Below are positions 1 to 6,313 of a stretch of 12,960 bases of DNA, piece by piece. How positions within the stretch are numbered: the stretch's first letter is position 1; each line of letters begins with the position of its first letter. The stretch covers positions 1 through 12,960 of the forward strand of contig DHWT01000309.1 in assembly GCA_002413325.1 (NCBI GenBank), in the 5' to 3' direction. A program made the position numbers and the translations under genes. Origin of the DNA: Chitinophagaceae bacterium UBA5175 (GTDB lineage: Bacteria > Bacteroidota > Bacteroidia > Chitinophagales > Chitinophagaceae). The notes under the pieces were generated by a model. It saw only the letters and a program-made list of their open reading frames with translations, did not search any database and was not told the DNA's origin.

Positions 1-435
1 CTCCTTTCAACTTTTATATTTCTTTTTTTTTGCGTGCTGTTCGTGCCGGTTTTTTCAAAAGCGCAGGCAAATCACTGTGAGGTGAAGAAATCGCCTTACC
101 GGCTTGCATTGGATTCGGGTAAGAAAATATATGTACAACAATGCCTTACCTGCCATCAGGCAGACGGACTGGGTGTTTCCTTTATGAATCCGCCGCTGGG
201 CGGCAGCAAACGGGTCGTGGGCGACAAGCAGACCCTGGCAGGCATTGTGATTAAGGGACTCGCCACACATGAGGAAATAGACGGGGTAAAATATCAGAAT
301 GTGATGCCGCCGCACCCGGAAATGAAAGACCCTGAGATTGCTTATGTGCTCACCTATATCCGGAACAGTTTTGGGAATAAGGCATCGTCAGTTAAAGTAT
401 CAGAAGTAAAATCAGCAAGAGCCAGGCTGAAATAA
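1..435 (+). CDS. Exported class I cytochrome c, 5' end cut by window edge
   Basis: The reading frame is open from the first base, so the start codon lies upstream and the protein is partial at its N terminus. The visible beginning is a hydrophobic stretch rich in Leu and Phe ending in SKAQA, which reads as the end of a Sec signal peptide. A single CxxCH haem-attachment motif (QCLTCHQ, bases 142-156) is followed by a typical small c-type cytochrome body. The Met of VMPPH (about bases 301-315) is the likely second haem ligand, and the helix with YVLTYIRNSFGN is typical of the C-terminal helix of this fold. It should act as an electron carrier outside the cytoplasm; such domains in Bacteroidota often partner secreted dehydrogenases, but the partner is not visible here. 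The stop lies 5 nt before hisB, so the two are probably co-transcribed although functionally unrelated. Confidence 0.9.
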   Translation, partial: LLSTFIFLFFCVLFVPVFSKAQANHCEVKKSPYRLALDSGKKIYVQQCLTCHQADGLGVSFMNPPLGGSKRVVGDKQTLAGIVIKGLATHEEIDGVKYQNVMPPHPEMKDPEIAYVLTYIRNSFGNKASSVKVSEVKSARARLK

Positions 436-440
436 TTTTC

Positions 441-1580
441 ATGAAAAGAATCCTTTTTATAGACCGGGACGGAACCCTGATCAAAGAATCTCCGCCCACA
501 TACCAGATTGATGGTTTCAACAAACTGGAATTTTATCCCGGGATGTTTGAATTTATGGGCAGAATTGCCCGTGAAATGGATTACGAACTCGTGATGGTTA
601 CCAATCAGGACGGTCTGGGTCAATCGGGTTTTCCTGAAGATAAATTCTGGCCCGTCCAGGATTTTGTGATGAACTGTCTTTCCAATGAAGGCATCAGTTT
701 TAGTGCTGTGCATATTGATAAATCCTTTCCTGCAGATCAGTCTCCCCTGCGCAAACCGGGTACAGGCATGCTGACTGCTTACCTGAATAACGATCAGTAT
801 GATATAGCGGGTTCCTTTGTAATCGGTGACCGCATCACGGATGTGCAACTGGCAAAAAACCTGGGATGTAAGGCCATCTGGTTAAAGCAGGACGCCAAAC
901 TGGGGGGAAAGGAAATAAAAGATCCGCTCAGGGAACTGGAATCCGTGGTTGCCCTGGAAACGATACACTGGTCGGCTATTTATTCATTTTTAAAGTCCGG
1001 TCTGCGCCAGGTGGTTCATGAAAGAAATACCCGTGAAACAAAAATCCGTATCGAATTAAATGCGGACGGGAACGGGAAAGCCGATATCCATACCGGGCTG
1101 TCCTTTTTTGATCACATGCTGGACCAGATTGCCCGGCACGGTATGATGGATCTGAAAATTGCGGTACAGGGCGACCTGCATATTGATGAACATCATACGA
1201 TCGAAGATACGGGCATCGCACTGGGTGAAGCCATGGCAAAGGCCCTTGCGGATAAAAGGGGTATGGAAAGATATGGGTTCGCCCTGCCGATGGATGAGGC
1301 GGATGCGCAGGTATTGCTGGATTTTGGAGGAAGGAACTGGATTGTGTGGAATGCATATTTCCTGCGGGAGAAAGTAGGGGACATGCCAACCGAAATGTTC
1401 TTCCATTTCTTTAAATCCTTTTCAGATGCAGCCCGGTGCAACCTCCATATTACCTGCCATGGCGAAAATGAACATCATAAAATTGAAGCCATTTTCAAAG
1501 CTTTTGCCAAAGCCATCCGGATGGCAGTAAAAAGGGATCCGCTCAGTGATGACCTGCCAACCACAAAGGGAATTATTTAA
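441..1580 (+). CDS. hisB: Bifunctional histidinol-phosphatase / imidazoleglycerol-phosphate dehydratase
   Basis: The 379-residue protein carries two histidine-pathway enzymes. Residues 1 to about 165 are a HAD-type histidinol-phosphate phosphatase with the nucleophile motif FIDRDGT (Asp8, Asp10) and the distal motif GDRITD (129-134). Residues about 190-379 are imidazoleglycerol-phosphate dehydratase, with metal-binding His clusters at FFDH (222-225), DEHHTIED (249-256) and NEHHKIE (343-349). The dehydratase makes imidazole acetol phosphate and the phosphatase makes histidinol. The length matches fused HisB proteins of enterobacteria and Bacteroidota. The four Cys/His zinc ligands of the E. 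coli phosphatase loop (positions 93, 95, 101, 103) are Asp, Ser, Ser and Leu here. The ATG at 441 gives the expected N terminus (MKRILFIDRDGT). It is the only his gene upstream of the trp block; its partner genes resume 6.8 kb later. Confidence 0.97.
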   Translation: MKRILFIDRDGTLIKESPPTYQIDGFNKLEFYPGMFEFMGRIAREMDYELVMVTNQDGLGQSGFPEDKFWPVQDFVMNCLSNEGISFSAVHIDKSFPADQSPLRKPGTGMLTAYLNNDQYDIAGSFVIGDRITDVQLAKNLGCKAIWLKQDAKLGGKEIKDPLRELESVVALETIHWSAIYSFLKSGLRQVVHERNTRETKIRIELNADGNGKADIHTGLSFFDHMLDQIARHGMMDLKIAVQGDLHIDEHHTIEDTGIALGEAMAKALADKRGMERYGFALPMDEADAQVLLDFGGRNWIVWNAYFLREKVGDMPTEMFFHFFKSFSDAARCNLHITCHGENEHHKIEAIFKAFAKAIRMAVKRDPLSDDLPTTKGII

Positions 1581-1587
1581 ACCCCGA

Positions 1588-1602
1588 TTTGGAAATTCCA
1601 AA
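1588..1602. repeat. Perfect 7-bp inverted repeat at the trp promoter
   Basis: TTTGGAA-A-TTCCAAA reads the same on both strands, with one central base. It begins at the putative -33 TTTG of the trp promoter. It may be a regulator-binding palindrome or a chance product of the AATTCCAAA-type simple sequence common in these genomes. The sequence alone does not decide. Confidence 0.6.
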
Positions 1603-1619
1603 ATGAACACTCATATTTG
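1588..1619 (+). promoter_or_regulatory. Putative Bacteroidota-type promoter for trpL-trpEGDCFBA
   Basis: TTTG at 1588-1591 is separated by 20 nt from CATATTTG at 1612-1619. The known Bacteroidota sigma-A consensus is TTTG (about -33) and TAnnTTTG (about -7) with roughly 19-21 nt between, so the first box is perfect and the second matches in five of its six fixed positions. It lies just after hisB and just before the Trp-rich leader peptide, where a trp promoter is expected. Transcription would start at about 1624-1627, at or next to the leader ATG. The start site is inferred, not observed. Confidence 0.6.
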
Positions 1620-1625
1620 CAATTC

Positions 1626-1688
1626 ATGGCAAATCAGATTATCAATAATGCATGGTGGTGGCATACGAACTCCGTTCGGGGCGCGTAA
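1626..1688 (+). CDS. trpL: trp operon leader peptide, 20 residues with WWWH
   Basis: This small frame encodes MANQIINNAWWWHTNSVRGA and stops with TAA. Three consecutive TGG codons (1653-1661) are followed by a His codon (1662-1664). It precedes trpE, and a terminator hairpin plus an alternative pairing follow it, which is the classical layout of ribosome-mediated tryptophan attenuation. The last codons, CGG GGC GCG (Arg-Gly-Ala), contain the strand that can pair with the 5' arm of the terminator. A ribosome stalled on the Trp codons would leave that strand free, while one that reached the stop codon would cover it. The ATG is not preceded by a visible ribosome-binding site and lies about 7 nt after the putative -7 box, so the mRNA may be leaderless or nearly so. 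An overlapping frame from 1603 has only one Trp and is less likely. Confidence 0.87.
   Translation: MANQIINNAWWWHTNSVRGA
1666..1678 (+). promoter_or_regulatory. Possible anti-antiterminator hairpin in trp leader
   Basis: CGAAC (1666-1670) can pair with GTTCG (1674-1678) around a TCC loop. It starts 4 nt after the last Trp codon and shares bases 1677-1678 with the antiterminator strand. It could act as the first hairpin of the attenuator, disrupted when a ribosome waits on the Trp codons. Five base pairs with a 3-nt loop is weak, so its importance is uncertain. Confidence 0.4.
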
Positions 1689-1723
1689 TGCGATCGCTAT
1701 GTTGTAAACATACCAGGCCCCGG
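1676..1723 (+). promoter_or_regulatory. trp antiterminator pairing
   Basis: CGGGGC at 1677-1682 is the exact complement of GCCCCG at 1717-1722, with a further U-G pair between 1676 and 1723. The second segment is the 5' arm of the terminator, so the two structures exclude each other. A small hairpin, TATGTT / AACATA (1698-1703 with 1707-1712), sits inside the antiterminator loop and would bring the two arms closer. The first segment is also the Arg-Gly part of the leader peptide. Confidence 0.75.
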
Positions 1724-1745
1724 TTATTCCCGGGGCTTTTTTTTT
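1715..1745 (+). terminator. trp attenuator, intrinsic terminator
   Basis: GCCCCGG (1717-1723) and CCGGGGC (1730-1736) form a perfect seven-pair GC-rich stem around a 6-nt loop, extendable by G-U and A-U pairs at the base. Nine Ts (1737-1745) follow directly. It ends 37 nt before the trpE start codon. This placement between leader peptide and trpE identifies it as an attenuator rather than as the terminator of hisB, although transcripts arriving from hisB would meet it too. Confidence 0.92.
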
Positions 1746-1782
1746 GTTATCAGGAACAGTTATTCAAATCCAGCCGGGCAGC

Positions 1783-3192
1783 ATGAAAAAGATCAGTCTA
1801 CATACAAGCCATAAAAAATTATTGTCGGATATCTATACACCGATCGGGATCTACCTGCGTGTGCGTGACCGGTTCAGGGATACCGTTTTACTGGAAAGTA
1901 CGGATTACCACGCAGCAGAAAACAGTTATTCTTTTATTTGCATCCATGCCATCGGCGGGGTTGAAATAACGGATACCGAGCAGATGGAATTTAAATTGCC
2001 CGGCCGTCAGACGGAAAGATATCCCCTGAAAACGGCGCACGTACCGGACCTGCTCTGGAATTTCATGGAACATTTCGACGTACAGACTGCCGGCGAAAAA
2101 CCGGTGAAGACTGCACAAAGTCTTTTTGGATATACAACTTATGATGCAGTTCGTTTTTTTGACCGGATCCAGCTGGCGGAAAATCCGGACACCCCGCTGA
2201 TTCCGCTCATGCGTTACCGGTTGTACCAGTACGTTATAGCCATCAATCATTTTAAGGATGAACTCTATATCTGTGAAAATCATGTGGAAGGTCTGCACAG
2301 TGAATTGCCGCTTGTAGAATCCCTGATCCGATCCAAAGACGTTCCTGTTTTTCCCTTCCAGGTTAAGGGGGACGAAAGTAGTAACATGACGGATGCAGAT
2401 TACAGGGATATGGTGGAGAAGGGCATTAAAAGTTGTTTGCGCGGGGATGTTTTCCAGATTGTGCTGAGCCGCCGCTTCAGGCAGGGGTTTACCGGTGATG
2501 AGTTCAATGTGTACCGGGCGCTCCGGAATGTAAATCCAAGTCCTTATTTATTTTATTTTGATTACGGCGATTACCGCCTGATGGGTTCTTCGCCTGAATC
2601 CCAGGTCCTGATCCGGGAAGGCAAGGCCATCATGCACCCCATCGCCGGCACATGCGCAAGGACCGGGAATGATGAGATTGATAAGGGAAGGGTCGACGCT
2701 TTACTCGAGGATGCCAAGGAAAATGCAGAACACGTGATGCTGGTGGACCTGGCAAGAAATGACCTCAGCAGGCTGTGTACAGATGTTTCGGTTGTATATT
2801 TCCGTGAGGTGCAATATTATTCCCATGTAATCCATCTGGTCAGTGAAGTGAAAGGTAAACTGAAAAAAGGAAGTAACCCCTTTGAGCTGCTGGCCGTAAC
2901 CTTTCCCGCGGGAACCCTGAGCGGGGCGCCTAAGATCCGCGCGATGGAACTGATCAGTACCTATGAACCTACGGCCCGCAGTTATTATGGAGGATGTATC
3001 GGATTTGTCGGATTCGACGGCAGCTGTACACAGGCTATTATGATCCGCAGCCTGCTCAGTCGCCGCAATACCCTGACCTATCAGGCTGGCGCCGGCATAG
3101 TGGCTGCCAGTATACCACAGTCGGAACTGGAAGAAGTAAACCATAAACTGGGTGCTTTAAAACGTGCCATTCACCTGGCGGAAACCATTTAA
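1783..3192 (+). CDS. trpE: Anthranilate synthase component I
   Basis: This 469-residue chorismate-binding subunit uses ammonia from TrpG to make anthranilate from chorismate, the first step of tryptophan synthesis. The N-terminal half carries LLES (36-39), the motif of the tryptophan feedback site, so allosteric inhibition by tryptophan is expected. The C-terminal catalytic domain shows the family blocks in order: GDVFQIVLSRRF, NPSPYLFYFDYG, GSSPES, HPIAGTCARTG, HVMLVDLARND, FPAGTLSGAPKIRAMELI and QAGAGIVAASIPQSE. The start is placed at ATG 1783; an upstream in-frame TTG lies in the T tract of the terminator and is not credible. The stop TAA overlaps an ATG at 3192, and trpG follows directly, as expected for the two subunits of one complex. 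Expression should be set by the attenuator ahead of it. Confidence 0.97.
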   Translation: MKKISLHTSHKKLLSDIYTPIGIYLRVRDRFRDTVLLESTDYHAAENSYSFICIHAIGGVEITDTEQMEFKLPGRQTERYPLKTAHVPDLLWNFMEHFDVQTAGEKPVKTAQSLFGYTTYDAVRFFDRIQLAENPDTPLIPLMRYRLYQYVIAINHFKDELYICENHVEGLHSELPLVESLIRSKDVPVFPFQVKGDESSNMTDADYRDMVEKGIKSCLRGDVFQIVLSRRFRQGFTGDEFNVYRALRNVNPSPYLFYFDYGDYRLMGSSPESQVLIREGKAIMHPIAGTCARTGNDEIDKGRVDALLEDAKENAEHVMLVDLARNDLSRLCTDVSVVYFREVQYYSHVIHLVSEVKGKLKKGSNPFELLAVTFPAGTLSGAPKIRAMELISTYEPTARSYYGGCIGFVGFDGSCTQAIMIRSLLSRRNTLTYQAGAGIVAASIPQSELEEVNHKLGALKRAIHLAETI

Positions 3193-3200
3193 TGCTGATT

Positions 3201-3800
3201 ATGAAAATTCTCGTTTTTGATAATTACGATTCATTTACCTATAACCTCGTTCACCTGGTGGAAAAAATCATCGGGCAGCAGGTAGATGTTTTCCGTAACG
3301 ACCAGATCCCTATGGAAGAGGTCGCGGCTTATGACAAGATTATTTTATCACCCGGCCCGGGCATACCTTCTGAAGCTGGTATGCTGCTGCCGCTGATAAA
3401 ACAATATGCCGCTTCCAAGTCCATCCTGGGTGTATGCCTGGGACATCAGGCCATCGGGGAGGCTTTTGGCGGCCGGCTGGTAAATCTGTCAAAGGTATAT
3501 CACGGGGTGGCCAGCCCGGTGCATATCGTGCAACATGAATCGCGGGCAACAACCTCCCATTCAGATCTTTTCGCGGGTTTGTCCGACGGGTTTATGGCAG
3601 GCCGTTATCACAGCTGGGTGATTGATCCCGGTGGTTTCCCGGAATCGCTGGAAGTGACAGCAACAGATGCTTCCGGTCATATTATGGCCCTTCGGCATAA
3701 AATCTATGATCTGCTCGGGGTGCAGTTTCATCCGGAGAGTGTGCTTACGCCCGATGGGGAACGGATTATGCGGAACTGGCTTTTAAAACCCAAAGACTAA
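3201..3800 (+). CDS. trpG: Anthranilate synthase component II, glutamine amidotransferase
   Basis: This class I glutamine amidotransferase of 199 residues releases ammonia from glutamine for TrpE. The catalytic triad is visible: Cys79 in GVCLGHQAIGEAFGG, and His177 and Glu179 in GVQFHPESVL. The oxyanion loop is LSPGPGIPSEAG (49-60). The ATG at 3201 gives the usual N terminus MKILVFDNYDSFTYNL. An ATG three codons earlier (3192) overlaps the trpE stop and could be used instead, which would add MLI and couple translation to trpE. It is a stand-alone subunit, not fused to TrpE or TrpD. The position immediately after trpE argues for the tryptophan enzyme, though such subunits can also serve the folate enzyme PabB. 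Confidence 0.95.
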   Translation: MKILVFDNYDSFTYNLVHLVEKIIGQQVDVFRNDQIPMEEVAAYDKIILSPGPGIPSEAGMLLPLIKQYAASKSILGVCLGHQAIGEAFGGRLVNLSKVYHGVASPVHIVQHESRATTSHSDLFAGLSDGFMAGRYHSWVIDPGGFPESLEVTATDASGHIMALRHKIYDLLGVQFHPESVLTPDGERIMRNWLLKPKD

Positions 3801-3836
3801 AGCTGCAAATAAGCGGGAGTACATTTTTATCAACAC

Positions 3837-3848
3837 GCAGTTAACTGC
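3837..3848. repeat. 12-bp perfect palindrome in the trpG-trpD gap
   Basis: GCAGTTAACTGC is self-complementary. Flanking ACAC (3833-3836) and GTGT (3852-3855) extend the dyad after a 3-nt interruption on the right side. It lies in the 71-nt gap between trpG and trpD, the longest gap inside the trp block. It could be an RNA hairpin, a regulator site or chance; no T tract follows, so it is not an intrinsic terminator. Confidence 0.5.
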
Positions 3849-3871
3849 CAGGTGTAAACTGTAAAAAAAAA

Positions 3872-4864
3872 ATGAAGAAGATACTACAAATACTATTTGA
3901 ATATAAAACCCTCACACGCGAACAGGCAAGGGAGGTATTGTACAATATTTCCCTCGGACAATATAATGAACCGGAGATCACATCTTTTATAACGGTATTC
4001 CTTATGCGAAGTATTACCATTGAAGAACTGCAGGGTTTCCGGGATGCCCTCCTGGAACTGGCTGTTCAGGCCGGGCTGGACGGCTACGATACCATCGATA
4101 TTGTGGGTACCGGCGGGGACGGGAAAAATACATTCAATATCTCTACCCTGGCCTGTTTCATTGTGGCAGGGGCCGGGCAGAAAGTTGCCAAGCATGGCAA
4201 TTACGGCGCGACCAGCATCAGCGGCGCTTCCAATGTAATGGAACAACTGGGTTACCGTCTCAGCAATGATCCGGGTAAACTGAAAAAAGAACTGGAGCAG
4301 GCCAATATCTGTTTCCTGCACGCGCCGCTTTTTCATCCTGCATTAAAAGCGGTGGGCGGAATACGCAAGAACCTGGGCATCCGAACTTTTTTTAATATGC
4401 TGGGACCCCTGGTGAACCCGGCTTTTCCGAAATTTCAACTAATCGGTGTATATAATCTGGAGATGGCCCGCATATATACATATATGCTGCAGAAAGCCGG
4501 ATCTTCCTTTGCCATCATACACAACCTGGATGGATATGACGAATTATCCCTTACCGGGGATGCCCGCGTCATTACCAATGAAGGGGACCGCGTGATGACG
4601 CCCGAACAATTGGGCAAACGCATGGTTTCCCCATCGGATATTTATGGCGGTAACAGTCCGGAGGAAGCATCAAAAATTTTTCTGGAAATATTAAAGGGCA
4701 GGGGAACCTGGGCGCAGAACGCGGTCGTCTTTGCAAATGCCGCAATGGCCTTATATTGCACGGGAGCTTATGATGATTATGACCTGGCTTATGCGGCAGC
4801 AGTCGAAAGCCTCGAGTGCGGGAACGCGCTGTCCGTATTAAATACCCTGATTTCTTTGCAATAA
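3872..4864 (+). CDS. trpD: Anthranilate phosphoribosyltransferase
   Basis: This enzyme transfers phosphoribose from PRPP to anthranilate, the second committed step of tryptophan synthesis. The 330 residues match the usual size of the free-standing enzyme. The PRPP/pyrophosphate site is DIVGTGGDGKNTFNIST (76-92), followed by KHGNYGATSISGASN (107-121), the anthranilate and Mg-binding region, and by GGIRKNLGIRTFFNMLGPLVNP in the middle of the protein. The family more often has GSAD where this protein has GASN; I believe that variation is common in Bacteroidota, but cannot check it here. The start codon is embedded in a run of As (3863-3872) that may help ribosome loading. It follows trpG after 71 nt and precedes trpC by 7 nt. 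Confidence 0.97.
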   Translation: MKKILQILFEYKTLTREQAREVLYNISLGQYNEPEITSFITVFLMRSITIEELQGFRDALLELAVQAGLDGYDTIDIVGTGGDGKNTFNISTLACFIVAGAGQKVAKHGNYGATSISGASNVMEQLGYRLSNDPGKLKKELEQANICFLHAPLFHPALKAVGGIRKNLGIRTFFNMLGPLVNPAFPKFQLIGVYNLEMARIYTYMLQKAGSSFAIIHNLDGYDELSLTGDARVITNEGDRVMTPEQLGKRMVSPSDIYGGNSPEEASKIFLEILKGRGTWAQNAVVFANAAMALYCTGAYDDYDLAYAAAVESLECGNALSVLNTLISLQ

Positions 4865-4871
4865 AAAACAC

Positions 4872-5711
4872 ATGGCCCTTTTAAATATACTTGAACAAAT
4901 TGTTTCCTATAAAAAGGAGGAAATTGAAAGGCGGAGACTCGAATCGCCGGTTCAACAACTGGAAAAGCGGCCGGGGTTCAGCCGGGAAATTTATTCAATG
5001 AAAAAATTTCTTACTGACCCGGAAAGAACAGGCATCATTGCTGAATTCAAGAAAAAATCGCCTTCAAAAGGAATCATCAACGATGTGGCCCCGGTGGAAG
5101 CTGTCACTGCTGCCTATGCCCGCTATGGCGCCTCGGCGATTTCTGTACTTACTGACCGGCCTTCATTCGGTGGTTCAACGGAAGATCTTCAACTGGCCCG
5201 TTTCAATGCCCTGCCGATCCTCCGCAAAGATTTTATTCTGGATCCGTACCAGTTGGTGGAATCCCGCGCGATGGGGGCCGATGTGATACTCCTGATTGCT
5301 GCCTGTCTGCAACCAGCCGAAACCAGGTCCCTGGCTTTTGCAGCCCATCAGCTGGGCCTGGAAGTGCTGCTGGAAATACATGGGGAACATGAACTCGGCC
5401 ACCTTTGCGATGAAGTGGATGTGGTCGGCATTAATAACCGGGACCTGAAAACATTTTCGGTTGATATTGAGCGTTCCATCCGGCTTGCGGAACGGCTGCC
5501 TTTTAATAAATTACGGATTGCGGAGAGCGGTATCGGGGATGCAGAAACCGTACTCCGTATGAGAGCTGCCGGATTCCATGGTTTTCTGATCGGTGAACAA
5601 TTCATGAAAGCGCCCGATCCAGCGATTGCTTTTGCCTCATTTGTTGACCAGTTAAAAAACAAACGTTATGAGAGTGAAAGTTTGCGGAATGACGCAGCTC
5701 GACCAGGTTAG
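4872..5711 (+). CDS. trpC: Indole-3-glycerol-phosphate synthase
   Basis: The protein is a (beta/alpha)8 barrel that cyclises and decarboxylates carboxyphenylamino-deoxyribulose phosphate to indole-3-glycerol phosphate. Catalytic residues are visible: Glu58 and Lys60 in AEFKKKSPSKG, Lys119 in LRKDFI, Glu168 in LLEIHGEHE, Asn189 in GINNRDLKTF, and Glu218-Ser219 in IAESGI. It has 279 residues, somewhat more than the roughly 255-265 usual for a single-function enzyme. The extra C-terminal tail (from about residue 266) is encoded within the 44-nt overlap with trpF and is low in complexity, so it is probably dispensable. It is not fused to TrpF, unlike the E. coli enzyme. It follows trpD after 7 nt and is part of the same operon. 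Confidence 0.97.
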   Translation: MALLNILEQIVSYKKEEIERRRLESPVQQLEKRPGFSREIYSMKKFLTDPERTGIIAEFKKKSPSKGIINDVAPVEAVTAAYARYGASAISVLTDRPSFGGSTEDLQLARFNALPILRKDFILDPYQLVESRAMGADVILLIAACLQPAETRSLAFAAHQLGLEVLLEIHGEHELGHLCDEVDVVGINNRDLKTFSVDIERSIRLAERLPFNKLRIAESGIGDAETVLRMRAAGFHGFLIGEQFMKAPDPAIAFASFVDQLKNKRYESESLRNDAARPG

Positions 5712-6312
5712 AAAACTTGAAGAGATGGGCATTGATTTCGCCGGTTTTATTTTTTATCCGAAGTCTCCCCGTTATGTAGGCAGACATATCTCAGGCGAAC
5801 AATTGCGTAGGGCGAAACTTCGTATCGGTAAAGTAGGAGTTTTTGTAAACACACCCTACGAACAGATGATGCGCACAGTGGATGAGTACGGACTGGATAT
5901 GGTGCAGCTTCATGGTGATGAAACGCCCCGGGCCTGTGAACAGATCGCCAATTACATTTCGGTCATCAAGGTTTTCCGGCTGGCTGAAAATGACCCGATA
6001 TCCTGGATCATCCAGTCCTACGCGGAGTCCTGTGATATGTTCCTGTTTGACACGCTGGGAGTGGGATATGGCGGCACCGGGAAGAAGTTTAACTGGGATC
6101 TTCTGAAACCTGCAGCCATAGATAAACTTTTTTTTCTGAGCGGGGGTATTGAACCGGAAGATACAGAGAAGCTCAAATTATTTTTTCAGGAAGAAGTGGC
6201 AAAAAAACTTTTTTCCATTGATATCAACAGTCGGTTTGAAGTTCAGAGCGGTGTGAAGGATCTGGACAAAATAAAAACATTCTACGAGTCGCTGAACGAA
6301 AAAAATATTTGA
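5668..6312 (+). CDS. trpF: Phosphoribosylanthranilate isomerase
   Basis: TrpF performs the Amadori rearrangement of phosphoribosylanthranilate to the substrate of TrpC. The 214-residue barrel has the expected general base Cys6 in VKVCGMT and general acid Asp128 in LFDTLG. The phosphate-binding segments are YGGTGKKFNW (134-143), LSGGI (157-161) and DINSRFEVQSGVKD (185-198). The ATG at 5668 gives the canonical N terminus MRVKVCGMT, so the 44-nt overlap with trpC is real on the present evidence, because no later start would keep the catalytic cysteine. TrpB begins one base after its stop. It catalyses the same type of reaction as HisA further along, but here each pathway has its own enzyme. Confidence 0.96.
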   Translation: MRVKVCGMTQLDQVRKLEEMGIDFAGFIFYPKSPRYVGRHISGEQLRRAKLRIGKVGVFVNTPYEQMMRTVDEYGLDMVQLHGDETPRACEQIANYISVIKVFRLAENDPISWIIQSYAESCDMFLFDTLGVGYGGTGKKFNWDLLKPAAIDKLFFLSGGIEPEDTEKLKLFFQEEVAKKLFSIDINSRFEVQSGVKDLDKIKTFYESLNEKNI

Positions 6313-6313
6313 A

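Noticed and set aside
976..1441. Several long open frames opposite or out of frame with hisB, and similar frames across other genes
   Set aside because: They lie entirely within genes that have clear family motifs, show no recognisable domains, and are expected by chance in coding DNA of this composition.
1603..1707. A 34-codon frame overlapping the trp leader, beginning MNTHICNSW
   Set aside because: It has only one Trp codon, starts before the likely transcription start, and its end at 1707 does not fit the antiterminator geometry. The WWW frame at 1626-1688 explains the region much better.
1744..1782. N-terminal extension of TrpE from a TTG codon
   Set aside because: The TTG is part of the T tract of the attenuator, and the added residues do not resemble TrpE. 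The ATG at 1783 gives the normal N terminus.
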